A DNA stretch of 64,000 nt, taken from contig JACCEK010000001.1 of NCBI GenBank assembly GCA_020112395.1, forward strand, positions 124,001 to 188,000, in the 5' to 3' direction. The notes under the pieces were generated by a model. It made no database searches. It saw only the letters and a program-made list of their open reading frames with translations, and was not told the origin of the DNA. Of the stretch, positions 1-8,014 are shown piece after piece. Made by a program: the position numbers and the translations under genes. Every line of letters begins with the position of its first letter. Within the stretch, counting starts at the first letter, position 1. Source of the DNA: Aerococcaceae bacterium DSM 111021. GTDB taxonomy: Bacteria; Bacillota; Bacilli; Lactobacillales; Aerococcaceae.

Positions 1-1
1 T

Positions 2-703
2 GCTTCAGCAACAGTGCATTTAAGAGCTGACCATATCATATCAGGTACGGTAGTGAACTTAGCTGCACCTGCTTTAGCGGTATTCCTTACACGTGTATTA
101 TTTGAACAAAGAGGTCAAACGGATATTATTCGTCAATCATTTGGATACTTTAATTTTCCAATATTAAGTGATATACCAGTGATTGGACGTATATTCTTCC
201 AATCAACTTCTTTACCTGCCTATGTAGGGATATTAATCGCATTCATTTGCTGGTTTGTACTTGCTAGAACTCGCTTTGGTTTAAGAATTCGTTCAGTCGG
301 GGAAAACCCACAAGCAGCTGATACAATGGGAATTAATGTTTATGCAATGAAGTATGCAGGTGTGTTACTTTCAGGTGTATTCGGTGGTATTGGGGGAGCT
401 GTGTTAGCTCAATCGATTTCACTAAACTTCTCAGTGTCAACAATTGCTGGTCAAGGATTTATGGCTATGGCAGCAATGATTTTCGGGAAATGGAATCCAG
501 TTGGAGCTATGCTAGCAGCAATATTCTTTGGGTTTGCTCAGAGTTTATCTGTAGTTGGATCTCAGATACCATTTATAGAGTCAATCGACCCAGTTTATTT
601 ACAAATTGCACCGTACATTATCACAATAATTGTACTAGTTAGTTTTGTAGGTAAGTCATCTGGTCCGGCTGCAAATGGTAAGACATATATTAAATCTAAA
701 TAG
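2..703 (+). CDS. ABC transporter permease, nucleoside type (NupQ/YufQ-like), 5' truncated by window edge
   Basis: This is the C-terminal part of a polytopic inner-membrane permease of the branched-chain/monosaccharide permease family (BPD_transp_2), most like the second permease of BmpA-type nucleoside importers. The reading frame is open to the first base of the window, so the GTG at 14 is only an internal codon and the true start lies upstream. Several hydrophobic segments are visible. The cytoplasmic loop with 'RTRFGLRIRSVGENPQAA' is typical of this family and contacts the ATPase. The matching ATPase and first permease would be expected to the left. A clear terminator follows, so this is probably the last gene of its operon. 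The substrate (nucleoside rather than sugar) is inferred from family resemblance only. Confidence 0.85.
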   Translation, partial: ASATVHLRADHIISGTVVNLAAPALAVFLTRVLFEQRGQTDIIRQSFGYFNFPILSDIPVIGRIFFQSTSLPAYVGILIAFICWFVLARTRFGLRIRSVGENPQAADTMGINVYAMKYAGVLLSGVFGGIGGAVLAQSISLNFSVSTIAGQGFMAMAAMIFGKWNPVGAMLAAIFFGFAQSLSVVGSQIPFIESIDPVYLQIAPYIITIIVLVSFVGKSSGPAANGKTYIKSK

Positions 704-712
704 AACTCATTT

Positions 713-747
713 AAAACGACCTACTTAATTGTAGTGTCGTTTTTTTG
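713..747 (+). terminator. Rho-independent terminator after the ABC permease gene
   Basis: A stem pairs AAAACGAC-CTAC with GTAG-(T)-GTCGTTTT around a TTAATT loop and runs into a T tract (about 739-746). It lies about 10 bases after the permease stop codon. Confidence 0.8.
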
Positions 748-834
748 TTGCAAAAGAGTAGAAATATTTCTAATTAATATTATTATAAACAGTTTAAAAT
801 ACTTTAGAATACAGATTACTATCCCAAAAATATA

Positions 835-843
835 TGTTATAAT
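835..843 (+). promoter_or_regulatory. Extended -10 promoter for rodZ
   Basis: TGTTATAAT (TG, one base, then a perfect TATAAT) lies 40 bases before the rodZ start. No convincing -35 is seen 17 bases upstream, as expected for an extended -10 promoter. Confidence 0.45.
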
Positions 844-882
844 ATGTGAGTATAGATTTAGATACAAAGAGGAGTCTGTTTT

Positions 883-1899
883 ATGAGCGAATTGGGAACT
901 AAATTGCGTGATGCGCGTGTTGAGAAAGGCTACACACTGAACACGTTACAACAAATGACAAAAATACAAAAAAAATATTTACAAGCTATTGAACTAGGTA
1001 ACTATGATGAAATGCCAGGTAGCTTTTATGTACGTGCTTTTATAAAGCAATATGCCGATATGGTTGGTTTAGATGGGGACCAACTATTAATGGAATACGA
1101 GGATGAACTTACTTCGAATTCAGAGAATGAAGATATAACTGAGGACAACGATAGTCAAAAACTACCTAGTCGAACAGAGCGTTATGTATCTAACGAAAAA
1201 AATTCATTCGATACTGTTGTGTCTTATTTACCTATAATACTATTAGTAGCCATTGTTATAGGAATTATGGTTGCTTTAGTTGTTGCGATAAATAACATCG
1301 GTCAAGAAAATCAACCAACTGAATCAGCCGTAAGTGAAACATCTACCAGTATAGTAAGTGTAGTAGAGCCTGATTCAATGAATCAAGATGAGTCGGTAGA
1401 ATCAGAAAGTATTGTTGAAGAGCCTACGCTGGACGAAAATGATTTAATGGTAGGAGATCAAGTATTAACATTGACTTCTGAACCTGGTGAAGCAACAACA
1501 TATCAATTAAATGCACCATTTTCAGAGTATAGTTTTGAAATTGAAGGTAATAGTTTTGTTTGGGTAGGTGTTTTTGAAGACGGGGTTATTGTTCAAGATA
1601 CAACGATAGTTGAAGGTGAAACATTAGAACATACAGTCACTGCGGGCACTCAAGAGGTTCGCGTTTCGTTCGGATATCCTGAAGGAGCTAACTTATCTGT
1701 AAATGGTACTTTAATAGAACCTCAAGGACAATATTTAACTGAAACAATTATATTTACAGCAGCTGAAGGAATTGAAGAAGAGACTGAAAATGAAACAATT
1801 GAATTAGATATACCTGAAGAAGATACGGAAACTAACGAAGAAGATTTCCAAGGACCAGCTGTATTAGATCCAGCCAATAACACGGATGGAGCTGAATAA
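883..1899 (+). CDS. rodZ: Cytoskeletal/elongasome protein RodZ (HTH plus DUF4115)
   Basis: This is a bitopic membrane protein that links MreB filaments to the cell-wall elongation machinery. Residues ~1-70 form the N-terminal HTH_25 (Xre-like) domain, with 'LQQMTKIQKKYLQAIE' and 'SFYVRAFIKQYA', both typical of RodZ. One transmembrane helix spans ~114-137. An acidic Ser/Glu-rich linker leads to an extracytoplasmic DUF4115 domain (~190-275), and the protein ends in a strongly acidic tail. The start is supported by an AGAGGAG ribosome binding site. Only two bases separate its stop from pgsA, so the two are probably co-transcribed; the rodZ-pgsA-cinA-recA order is common in Bacillota. The family assignment is secure. 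The acidic tail has no function that I can assign. Confidence 0.92.
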   Translation: MSELGTKLRDARVEKGYTLNTLQQMTKIQKKYLQAIELGNYDEMPGSFYVRAFIKQYADMVGLDGDQLLMEYEDELTSNSENEDITEDNDSQKLPSRTERYVSNEKNSFDTVVSYLPIILLVAIVIGIMVALVVAINNIGQENQPTESAVSETSTSIVSVVEPDSMNQDESVESESIVEEPTLDENDLMVGDQVLTLTSEPGEATTYQLNAPFSEYSFEIEGNSFVWVGVFEDGVIVQDTTIVEGETLEHTVTAGTQEVRVSFGYPEGANLSVNGTLIEPQGQYLTETIIFTAAEGIEEETENETIELDIPEEDTETNEEDFQGPAVLDPANNTDGAE

Positions 1900-1901
1900 A
1901 A

Positions 1902-2489
1902 ATGCAAATGAATATAGCTAACAAACTTACTGTTGCAAGAATGATTTTAATACCAGTTTTTATTATTCTATTGTATGTTCCTAATCAGTATGGAACGATT
2001 GATTTATTAGGAGCAAGTGTTCCGGTCTTTCAATTTTTAGCCGGAATAGTATTTACTATAGCTAGTATTACTGATTATTTGGATGGATATTTAGCTAGAA
2101 AACATAACTTAGTTACAGCATTTGGAGAATTTTTTGATCCAATGGCGGATAAATTATTAGTTATTGCGGCTTTAATTATGCTAGTTCAATCAAATGCTGT
2201 ACCAGCTTGGGTTGTTGTGATTATAGTTAGTCGTGAACTTTTGGTCACAGGACTTAGAGTACTTTTAGCTACTTACAGCGGAAAAGTTATGGCTGCTGCA
2301 TTACCAGGGAAAATTAAAACTTTCACTCAAATGTTTGCGATAATTTTTTATCTATTTAATGACATTGGATTCGCATTAATCAATATTCCAATTTCTACGA
2401 TACTAATTTATGTCTGTTTAATATTTACAGTATATTCTGGAGCAGAGTATTTTTACAAAGGTCGACATGTATTTTTAGATGCTCAATAA
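1902..2489 (+). CDS. pgsA: CDP-diacylglycerol-glycerol-3-phosphate 3-phosphatidyltransferase
   Basis: This enzyme makes phosphatidylglycerol phosphate from CDP-diacylglycerol and sn-glycerol 3-phosphate, the committed step to phosphatidylglycerol and cardiolipin. It is an integral membrane protein of 195 residues, normal for PgsA. The CDP-alcohol phosphotransferase signature DG-x2-AR-x8-G-x3-D-x3-D is present (DGYLAR ... GEFFDPMAD, residues ~62-85), with hydrophobic helices on either side. An alternative ATG lies six bases inside (1908) and the ribosome binding site is weak, so the exact start is uncertain by two codons. It directly follows rodZ and ends before a terminator-like hairpin. Confidence 0.95.
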   Translation: MQMNIANKLTVARMILIPVFIILLYVPNQYGTIDLLGASVPVFQFLAGIVFTIASITDYLDGYLARKHNLVTAFGEFFDPMADKLLVIAALIMLVQSNAVPAWVVVIIVSRELLVTGLRVLLATYSGKVMAAALPGKIKTFTQMFAIIFYLFNDIGFALINIPISTILIYVCLIFTVYSGAEYFYKGRHVFLDAQ

Positions 2490-2536
2490 CTTTAGTCATA
2501 TAATATTTAATTAAAATTACTGCATATTATTTTTAG

Positions 2537-2586
2537 AACAATTTACTTCATGATAATCTTATCTGGAGTAAATTGTTTTATTTTGA
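2537..2586 (+). terminator. Terminator-like hairpin after pgsA
   Basis: The arms ACAATTTACT (2538-2547) and AGTAAATTGT (2567-2576) pair perfectly around a 19-base loop and are followed by TTTATTTTG. The loop is long, but the position between pgsA and cinA and the T-rich tail fit a terminator. Confidence 0.6.
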
Positions 2587-2639
2587 AATAAATTAATGGA
2601 AACAGGGATTTTTCTTGTATATATATAGGGGGAGTTTTT

Positions 2640-3896
2640 TTGAAGGCTGAAATCATAGCAGTAGGTACAGAATTATTAATGGGGTATATTATAAATACAA
2701 ATGCGAGTGACATAGCACAAGGATTATTAGATATTGGAATAGGAACTTATTACCAATCTGTTGTTGGTGATAATAAAGAAAGAATTAAGGAATCGTTGGA
2801 GATAGCATCTTCGAGATCAGATTTAATTGTCTTATCAGGGGGGTTAGGTCCGACTGATGATGATATAACGAAATTTGTACTTGCAGATTATTTAGGTGAA
2901 GAATTATTTCATGATAGTAACCAATTGGAGATGATTGAAAGTTACTTCAAGAATCAGAATCGTGAAATAACAGAGAATAATTACCGACAAGCCTTAACGA
3001 TAAGTGGAGGTAAAACACTTAATAATAACGTTGGACTTTCAGCAGGTGTGATATATACAAAAAAAGTTGATAATAAAGACAAATATTATATTGTTTTACC
3101 AGGGCCACCATTTGAAATGCAACATATGTTGGACGAACAAGTCAAGCCATTCATCAAAAATGCAGTATCTGATCAAGGAGTCATCACTTCGAAATATATA
3201 AATTTATACGGTGTAGGTGAGTCCTTTGTGGCGGATACATTAGACGATTTGGTTAAAACTCAAACAAATCCAACAATTGCGATTTATGCAAAGCCAAAGA
3301 GGGTAACAGTTCGATTAACATCGAATTCAAAAAATTATGAACAATCGCTGGAATCTTTAGATAGTGTGTCTGAAGTGATTCGAAAACGATTTAGTAATAA
3401 TTTTATCGGTTTTGGTTCAAATCAAACACTTGAGAAATATATCATCGATGAATTAACGAAACAAAAGAAAACTTTATCAGCCGCAGAAAGTTTGACTGGA
3501 GGATTAGTTTTAGAAAAACTAACTAATACACCAGGAGCAGGAGAAGTTATTAAAGGTGGTTTTGTTACTTATCAAACGAATCAGAAAGAAAAGATATTAG
3601 GTATTTCGAAAGAGTTGATAGAGAAGTACTCAGTAGTTAGTGCTGAAGTAGCAATATCAATGGCTGAAAAGACTTTGACTTTAACTGAAAGTGATATAGC
3701 GATTTCACTAACTGGTGTAGCTGGACCGTCTTCGTTAGAAGGGCATCCACCTGGAGAAGTCTTTATTGCTTTAGCAACAAATAATCATCCAACTAAAGTA
3801 ACTCAGCTGAATATATCAAACAAGCCAAGACATATTGTTCGAGAAGTAGCAGAGTTTGAAGTGCTAAATTTAGTAAGAGAATTTTTAAATAAATAG
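2640..3896 (+). CDS. cinA: CinA, competence/damage-inducible protein (NMN amidohydrolase type)
   Basis: The protein has two domains. The N-terminal MoaB/MogA-like (MoCF_biosynth) domain occupies ~1-170 ('VGTELLMG', 'LSGGLGPTDDD'). The C-terminal CinA domain covers ~260-415 ('AAESLTGGLV', 'GVAGPSS'). C-terminal CinA domains of this family deamidate nicotinamide mononucleotide, and in transformable Gram-positives CinA is linked to RecA during competence. The length of 418 residues is normal. The start is TTG, chosen because a strong AGGGGGAG ribosome binding site sits just upstream. The stop codon overlaps the LexA box of recA, so read-through into recA is plausible. Confidence 0.94.
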   Translation: MKAEIIAVGTELLMGYIINTNASDIAQGLLDIGIGTYYQSVVGDNKERIKESLEIASSRSDLIVLSGGLGPTDDDITKFVLADYLGEELFHDSNQLEMIESYFKNQNREITENNYRQALTISGGKTLNNNVGLSAGVIYTKKVDNKDKYYIVLPGPPFEMQHMLDEQVKPFIKNAVSDQGVITSKYINLYGVGESFVADTLDDLVKTQTNPTIAIYAKPKRVTVRLTSNSKNYEQSLESLDSVSEVIRKRFSNNFIGFGSNQTLEKYIIDELTKQKKTLSAAESLTGGLVLEKLTNTPGAGEVIKGGFVTYQTNQKEKILGISKELIEKYSVVSAEVAISMAEKTLTLTESDIAISLTGVAGPSSLEGHPPGEVFIALATNNHPTKVTQLNISNKPRHIVREVAEFEVLNLVREFLNK

Positions 3897-3908
3897 AACA
3901 TATGTTCG
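3896..3908. promoter_or_regulatory. LexA (DinR) operator upstream of recA
   Basis: GAACATATGTTCG contains a perfect GAAC-N4-GTTC palindrome, the Gram-positive SOS box core. It ends 8 bases before the recA -35 hexamer and overlaps the cinA stop codon. This is a direct sequence match to the known consensus. Confidence 0.9.
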
Positions 3909-3916
3909 TTTTATAC

Positions 3917-3945
3917 TTGCAAATCTGTTAAAGTAAAGATACAAT
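3917..3945 (+). promoter_or_regulatory. SigA-type promoter of recA
   Basis: TTGCAA (3917-3922), a 17-base spacer and TACAAT (3940-3945) lie 30 bases before the recA start. The LexA box just upstream should make the promoter damage-inducible. Confidence 0.75.
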
Positions 3946-3975
3946 ATAAAAGTAAATGAAATGGAGGCACAAGTT

Positions 3976-5076
3976 ATGGTAGATAAAGATAGAAGAAAAG
4001 CGTTGGACTTAGCGTTAAAAGGAATTGAAAAAAACTTTGGTAAAGGTGCAATTATGCGTCTAGGAGATCGCACTGATACGCAAATTTCGACGATACCAAC
4101 AGGTTCACTACAGTTAGATATTGCACTAGGTGTAGGTGGATACCCGAGAGGGCGTATAATTGAATGTTACGGTCCAGAATCATCTGGTAAAACAACAGTT
4201 GCTTTACATGCAATTGCAGAAGTTCAAAAAAATGGTGGATTAGCAGCCTTTATAGACGCAGAGCATGCATTAGATCCTGCTTACGCAGCTAATTTAGGTG
4301 TAGATGTAGAAGAATTACTTCTTTCTCAACCTGATACAGGTGAGCAAGCATTAGAAATAGCTGATGCATTAGTATCATCTGGAGCCATCGATATCGTGGT
4401 TATTGACTCTGTTGCAGCGTTAGTTCCTAGAGCCGAAATCGAAGGTGAGATGGGAGACACTCATATTGGTCTTCAAGCTCGACTGATGTCTCAAGCGTTG
4501 AGAAAATTATCAGGATCAATTAGTAAAACAAAAACAATAGCATTTTTCATTAACCAAATACGTGAAAAAGTTGGAGTAATGTTCGGAAATCCAGAGACGA
4601 CACCGGGTGGACGTGCACTTAAGTTTTACTCAACAATCCGTTTGGAAGTAAGACGTGCTGAATCTATTAAAGATAGTGGAAACTTTGTCGGTAATAGAAC
4701 TCGAATCAAAGTTGTTAAAAACAAAGTAGCCCCACCATTTAAAGAAGCTATGGTAGATATTATCTTTGGAAAAGGGATTTCCAAAATCGGAGAAATTGTT
4801 GATATAGCAGCTGATTTAGAAATTATTAATAAAGCTGGGTCTTGGTATTCATATGGTGAAGAACGAATTGGACAAGGACGAGAGAATGCTAAAACATTTT
4901 TAGAAGAGAACCCTGACATACTTGAAGTTGTAGAAGGTAAAGTTAGAGAACATTACTTTACTCCAGTTGAAGTTAAAGAAGCCAAAGCTAAAGAAGAAGA
5001 GGCTAAAGCTAAACTAGAAGCTAAAGGGAAAAAAACAGAAAAAACAACTGAATTACCTTTAGATGAAAAAGTGTAA
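3976..5076 (+). CDS. recA: Recombinase RecA
   Basis: This is the ATP-dependent strand-exchange protein and the co-protease for LexA. Walker A 'GPESSGKTT' lies near residue 70, Walker B 'IVVIDS' near 140, and the L1/L2 region includes '[11 protein letters not shown]'. The tail is Lys/Glu-rich, as usual. The first in-frame ATG (3961) encloses the GGAGG that serves as ribosome binding site, so the ATG at 3976 is the real start. That gives 366 residues, starting [11 protein letters not shown]. The gene has its own promoter and LexA operator and ends at a strong terminator. Confidence 0.98.
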   Translation: MVDKDRRKALDLALKGIEKNFGKGAIMRLGDRTDTQISTIPTGSLQLDIALGVGGYPRGRIIECYGPESSGKTTVALHAIAEVQKNGGLAAFIDAEHALDPAYAANLGVDVEELLLSQPDTGEQALEIADALVSSGAIDIVVIDSVAALVPRAEIEGEMGDTHIGLQARLMSQALRKLSGSISKTKTIAFFINQIREKVGVMFGNPETTPGGRALKFYSTIRLEVRRAESIKDSGNFVGNRTRIKVVKNKVAPPFKEAMVDIIFGKGISKIGEIVDIAADLEIINKAGSWYSYGEERIGQGRENAKTFLEENPDILEVVEGKVREHYFTPVEVKEAKAKEEEAKAKLEAKGKKTEKTTELPLDEKV

Positions 5077-5100
5077 TATAAATTAATTTAGTTTAATAAA

Positions 5101-5149
5101 GAGTACCAAAAAAGTTATCATTAATAACTTTTTTGGTACTCCTTTTTTG
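5101..5149 (+). terminator. Strong terminator after recA
   Basis: An 18-bp perfect stem (5101-5118 with 5124-5141, beginning GAGTACC and ending GGTACTC) with a five-base loop is followed by CTTTTTT. Confidence 0.92.
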
Positions 5150-5464
5150 TTAAAAAAGATACTAGAAAATTTAAACTGAGTATATGTAAAGATTAGAAAA
5201 ATAAATAACAATTGATTTTAGAAAAAAGCCCAATGAAATAGTAAGCGTTTTACTTTAGATGTTATCAAATCAAACTTGAATATTAGGTTAAATACGATTT
5301 GTCTATTATTATTAGAAATTAATTTAAAAATATCTATATTTTATAATTGTGATTGATTGACTAATTGACAAAATAATCATATGATAGTAAGTGTGGTTGC
5401 ACACTATTTATTTTACTTAATTTTAACACTAAAATGAATACTTTAAAATTACATAGATCAGGAG
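5149..5464. other. Non-coding interval between recA terminator and rny
   Basis: About 315 bases of very AT-rich sequence with no credible gene. It holds a catabolite-response-like sequence, AGTAAGCGTTTTAC (5240-5253), matching 13 of 14 positions of the WGWAARCGYTWWMA consensus. A TTGACA lies at 5365-5370, but no good -10 sits at the usual distance. The rny promoter is therefore somewhere here but not fixed. The interval ends in the rny ribosome binding site. Confidence 0.4.
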
Positions 5465-5473
5465 GTGACTCAT

Positions 5474-7033
5474 ATGGACTTTATGTCAATCGCCTTCGCG
5501 ATCGTTGCTTTAATAGTTGGAATTATAATTGGCTTTTTAATCAAAAATATGTCTGATAACAAACGTATTGATGGTGCGAAAGCAAACGCAGAAGTCATTG
5601 TAGATGACGCAATTAAACAAGCCCAAAATCTCAAACGAGAAGCGCTGTTCGAAGCGAAGGAAGAAAATCTGAAGTACCGTAATGAGATTGAGACGGAGTT
5701 AAAAGAGCGTCGCAATGAAGTCAGTAGATCTGAAAATCGTTTAATTCAAAAAGAAGAGAATTTAGATTCAAAAAGCAATAATTTAGATAAAAGAGAACTG
5801 AATATTGAATCTAAAGAAGATAATTTGAGCAAACGGTTACAAAGTGTTACTGATAAAGAAGCGAGAATTAATGAAATAATTCAACAACAAAAAGATGAAT
5901 TAGAACGTGTCGCTGCATTATCACGTGATGACGCAAGAGAGTTAATTATTGATGAAACAAAAGATGGGTTAACTCAAGACATAGCAATAATGGTTCGAGA
6001 TGCAGAGCAACAAGCTAAGGACGAAGCAGATCGTAATGCAAAAAATATTATTCTACAAGCTATTCAAAGAACATCGACTGATATTGTCACGGATAATTCA
6101 GTTAGTTTGGTTCAGTTACCTAATGACGACATGAAAGGTCGTATTATTGGTCGAGAAGGTAGAAATATTCGAACATTCGAAAGCTTAACTGGTATAGATT
6201 TAATTATTGATGATACACCAGATACAGTCGTATTAAGTGGATTTGATCCAATTCGACGCCAAATTGCAAAAATAGCTTTAGAAAAATTAATCCAAGATGG
6301 ACGGATTCATCCTGCTCGTATTGAAGAGATGGTTGAAAGAGCTAGAAAAGAAGTCGATGAAAAAATTAGAGAAGTTGGTGAAGAAGCTACCTTTGAACTT
6401 GGTATCCATTCCCTACATCCAGATTTAATTAAAGTCATTGGACGACTAGCTTATAGAACTAGTTATGGACAAAATGTATTAAAACATTCAATAGAAGTAG
6501 CTAAGTTAACTGGCTATATGGCGAGCGAACTAGGTGAAGATGTTGTAGTAGCAAAACGAGCTGGTTTACTACATGATTTAGGTAAAGCATTGGATAATGA
6601 AATAGAAGGTACGCACGTTGAGATTGGTACAGAAATTGCAAAACGATATAAAGAATCAGATATTGTTATAAATGCAATTGCTTCCCATCATGGGGATACT
6701 CAGCCAACATCAATGATATCGGTTCTGGTTGCATTAGCAGATGCATTTTCTGCGGCCCGACCAGGAGCTAGAAGTGAATCTCTAGAGAATTACATTCGTC
6801 GACTTGAACAGTTGGAAGAAATTTCAACAAGCTTTGATGGTGTATCACATGCATACGCAATTCAAGCAGGTCGAGAAGTTAGAGTAGCTGTTAGACCAGA
6901 TAAAATCAATGATGCACAAGCGGCTAAAGTGGCTCATGACATTCGAAAACGAGTTGAGTCAGAGATGAATTATCCAGGAAATATTAAAGTAACGGTAATT
7001 CGCGAAACAAGATCTGTCGAATATGCCAAATAA
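5474..7033 (+). CDS. rny: Ribonuclease Y
   Basis: This is a membrane-anchored endoribonuclease that initiates mRNA decay in Bacillota. An N-terminal transmembrane helix (~5-25) is followed by a long charged coiled coil to about residue 200. The KH domain contains '[12 protein letters not shown]'. The HD domain contains the metal-binding 'LLHDLGKA' and 'ASHHGD'. At 519 residues it has the usual family length. An upstream GTG (5465) is part of the AGGAGGTG ribosome binding site, so the ATG at 5474 is chosen. A terminator follows directly, so the gene is probably monocistronic. Confidence 0.97.
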   Translation: MDFMSIAFAIVALIVGIIIGFLIKNMSDNKRIDGAKANAEVIVDDAIKQAQNLKREALFEAKEENLKYRNEIETELKERRNEVSRSENRLIQKEENLDSKSNNLDKRELNIESKEDNLSKRLQSVTDKEARINEIIQQQKDELERVAALSRDDARELIIDETKDGLTQDIAIMVRDAEQQAKDEADRNAKNIILQAIQRTSTDIVTDNSVSLVQLPNDDMKGRIIGREGRNIRTFESLTGIDLIIDDTPDTVVLSGFDPIRRQIAKIALEKLIQDGRIHPARIEEMVERARKEVDEKIREVGEEATFELGIHSLHPDLIKVIGRLAYRTSYGQNVLKHSIEVAKLTGYMASELGEDVVVAKRAGLLHDLGKALDNEIEGTHVEIGTEIAKRYKESDIVINAIASHHGDTQPTSMISVLVALADAFSAARPGARSESLENYIRRLEQLEEISTSFDGVSHAYAIQAGREVRVAVRPDKINDAQAAKVAHDIRKRVESEMNYPGNIKVTVIRETRSVEYAK

Positions 7034-7041
7034 TTGAGTTA

Positions 7042-7077
7042 AAACTACGAGCTTAAACGCTCGTAGTTTATTTTTTT
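7042..7077 (+). terminator. Terminator after rny
   Basis: The arms AAACTACGAGC (7042-7052) and GCTCGTAGTTT (7059-7069) form an 11-bp stem around TTAAAC and are followed by ATTTTTTT. Confidence 0.92.
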
Positions 7078-7180
7078 GGTATTAAAGTATTTTGTTTGAA
7101 ATATTAAGTACTAAATGAGTAGCTAGCAAAAAAGGTTCAAATCAGTGATAACATGTTGGCTTTATTTTGCTTGGAAATAT

Positions 7181-7189
7181 TGATATGAT
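7181..7189 (+). promoter_or_regulatory. Extended -10 promoter for ymdB
   Basis: TGATATGAT (TG, one base, TATGAT) ends 33 bases before the ymdB start. The -35 match is poor (TTTATT, 17 bases upstream). Confidence 0.45.
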
Positions 7190-7221
7190 AATAGGTAAGA
7201 TTAATTGGAAAGAGGACTTTC

Positions 7222-8004
7222 ATGAAAATATTATTTATAGGTGACATTGTTGGAGTAAGCGGTCAAAATGCAATAAAGAAATATTTAACACAACTTAAAC
7301 AAGAGCACAAACCACAAGTAACTATCGCAAATGGAGAAAATATTGCGGATGGACATGGAATTACAGAATCTTTATATAAATGGTTAATGTCATCTGGTGT
7401 TGATGCAATTACCCTTGGAAATCATGCATTTGATAATCGAAATATTTATGAATTTATATCAGATGCAAAGTGTTTAGTACGTCCAGTAAATATGCCGGAT
7501 GGAACTCCGGGTAAAGGAGTTCATTATGTTCGAGTTAATGATACTGAATTAGCCATAATTAATGTTATTGGGAATGTTTTTATGAAACCTTCACTAGATG
7601 CGTTTAATTACTTAAAGCCCATTATAGATGAAGTTAAAAAAAGAACAAATCATATTTTCATTGACTTTCACGGGGAAACAACGAGTGAAAAGCAAGCTAT
7701 GGGCTTTTGGCTAGATGGTCAAATCTCTGCAATTGTTGGGACACATACACATGTACAAACTAATGATGGTAGAGTGCTTCCTCAAGGTACGGCATATATA
7801 TCGGATGTGGGTATGACAGGTGCTTTAAATAGTGTGATTGGTTTCCGAAAAGAAGATTCATTAAAACGGTTTATGACTCAATTACCAACACGATTAGAGC
7901 AAGAAATTTCTAACGAAGCAATTATAAGTGCCGTAGTCATCGAAACGAATCCATCAACAGGATTAGCAAAATCAATCAAAACAATATATCAGCAAATTAG
8001 ATAG
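7222..8004 (+). CDS. ymdB: YmdB-type metallophosphoesterase (2',3'-cyclic nucleotide phosphodiesterase family)
   Basis: This is a calcineurin-like dinuclear-metal phosphodiesterase. In Bacillus, YmdB hydrolyses 2',3'-cAMP and influences biofilm gene expression. Metal-binding blocks are visible in order: 'GDIVG' at the N-terminus, 'NGENIADGHGI', 'LGNHAFDN', 'DFHGETTSEK' and 'GTHTHVQTND'. The length of 260 residues is normal for the family. It follows rny, as in Bacillus, and its stop lies ten bases before the mutS start, so a ymdB-mutS-mutL transcript is likely. The regulatory role is known for Bacillus and only inferred here. Confidence 0.93.
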   Translation: MKILFIGDIVGVSGQNAIKKYLTQLKQEHKPQVTIANGENIADGHGITESLYKWLMSSGVDAITLGNHAFDNRNIYEFISDAKCLVRPVNMPDGTPGKGVHYVRVNDTELAIINVIGNVFMKPSLDAFNYLKPIIDEVKKRTNHIFIDFHGETTSEKQAMGFWLDGQISAIVGTHTHVQTNDGRVLPQGTAYISDVGMTGALNSVIGFRKEDSLKRFMTQLPTRLEQEISNEAIISAVVIETNPSTGLAKSIKTIYQQIR

Positions 8005-8014
8005 GAAGATGTGG

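Noticed and set aside
7134-7143. T-loop-like GGTTCAAATC suggesting a tRNA gene
   Set aside because: No acceptor, anticodon or T stem can be folded around it, and it lies in the AT-rich ymdB promoter region.
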